Positions 5,340 through 5,492 of a stretch of DNA of 5,492 nt are shown here, one piece after another. This stretch comes from Syntrophus sp. (in: bacteria) (GTDB taxonomy: Bacteria; Desulfobacterota; Syntrophia; Syntrophales; UBA5619), in the NCBI GenBank assembly GCA_013824905.1, contig PNOO01000170.1:1-5492 (forward strand), given 5' to 3'. The position numbers were made by a program, and so were the translations under genes. The notes under the pieces were generated by a model. The model was not told the DNA's origin. It did not search any database and was given only the letters and a program-made list of their open reading frames with translations. How positions within the stretch are numbered: position 1 is the first letter of the stretch; the number at the start of each line of letters is the position of its first letter.

Positions 5340-5492
5340 GAAGGGAAAATGTATTTCATCCGATTCATGCGTACTTTTGATTTGATGATCTATTAAAATG
5401 GGCCCTGACTGAGTTGTTATCTACTAATCCACACAATTGATGAGAGAAAAGTATAAAGGATTTCATCCTCAATGTCAGTGAAAATACCCGCC

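Larger units (their letters stand above)
5190..5492. other. Upstream region of hcp, no gene recognised
   Basis: About 300 nt, AT-richer than the coding parts. The half nearest hcp holds its ribosome binding site, leader inverted repeat, candidate -10 and FNR-like site. From about 5341 to the right edge I see no convincing gene. Reading frames on the plus strand are short, and an ATG at 5472 stays open for only seven codons to the edge, so a divergent gene starting there can be neither shown nor excluded. Confidence 0.6.

Noticed and set aside
5142..5396. 84-aa plus-strand frame over the hcp start and promoter
   Set aside because: It begins antisense inside hcp, crosses its promoter, and shows no ribosome binding site or domain.
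5472..5492. ATG opening a plus-strand frame at the right edge
   Set aside because: Only seven codons are visible and the AAAGGA upstream is 11 nt away; too little to call a gene.

Overview
The window is about 5.5 kb of GC-rich bacterial chromosome. It carries three recognisable metabolic genes on the minus strand and one very small gene on the plus strand. The class I hybrid-cluster protein (an anaerobe-type Hcp) and an FNR/CRP-type half-site pair upstream of it suggest an anaerobic or facultative bacterium, perhaps of a deltaproteobacterial or related lineage. This lineage is inference only, because the window holds no taxonomic marker.

Layout, left to right. Positions 1-669 (minus) hold the first 223 residues of a glucose-6-phosphate isomerase that runs off the left edge. 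Positions 670-887 are an intercistronic gap filled almost entirely by a long imperfect palindrome, about 200 bp, whose right end overlaps the stop codon of the next gene. Positions 888-2954 (minus) hold a complete transketolase. Transketolase and the isomerase point the same way and probably form a sugar-phosphate (pentose phosphate/glycolysis) operon, tkt then pgi, with the palindrome sitting between them.

Positions 2973-3298 are an AT-richer divergent regulatory region with short inverted repeats. From it, on the plus strand, starts a 36-residue extremely basic peptide gene (3299-3409) with a near-perfect Shine-Dalgarno sequence. A strong GC hairpin (3427-3457) follows it and separates it from the convergent hcp gene. 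Positions 3561-5189 (minus) hold complete hcp, the hybrid-cluster (prismane) protein involved in nitrosative stress, with all expected cluster ligands. Its upstream region (5190-5492) holds an FNR-like site, TTGAC-TTAA-ATCAA, placed exactly where a class II activator would sit relative to a plausible -10 element.

The large genes are ordinary. The parts worth a second look are non-coding or very small: the palindromic element between tkt and pgi, the 36-aa arginine/lysine-rich peptide with its own leader and terminator, the cluster of TGAAC/GTTCA half-sites in front of it, and the hcp control region. I see no CRISPR array, tRNA, rRNA, transposase or defence system, and nothing that amounts to a clear new multi-gene system.
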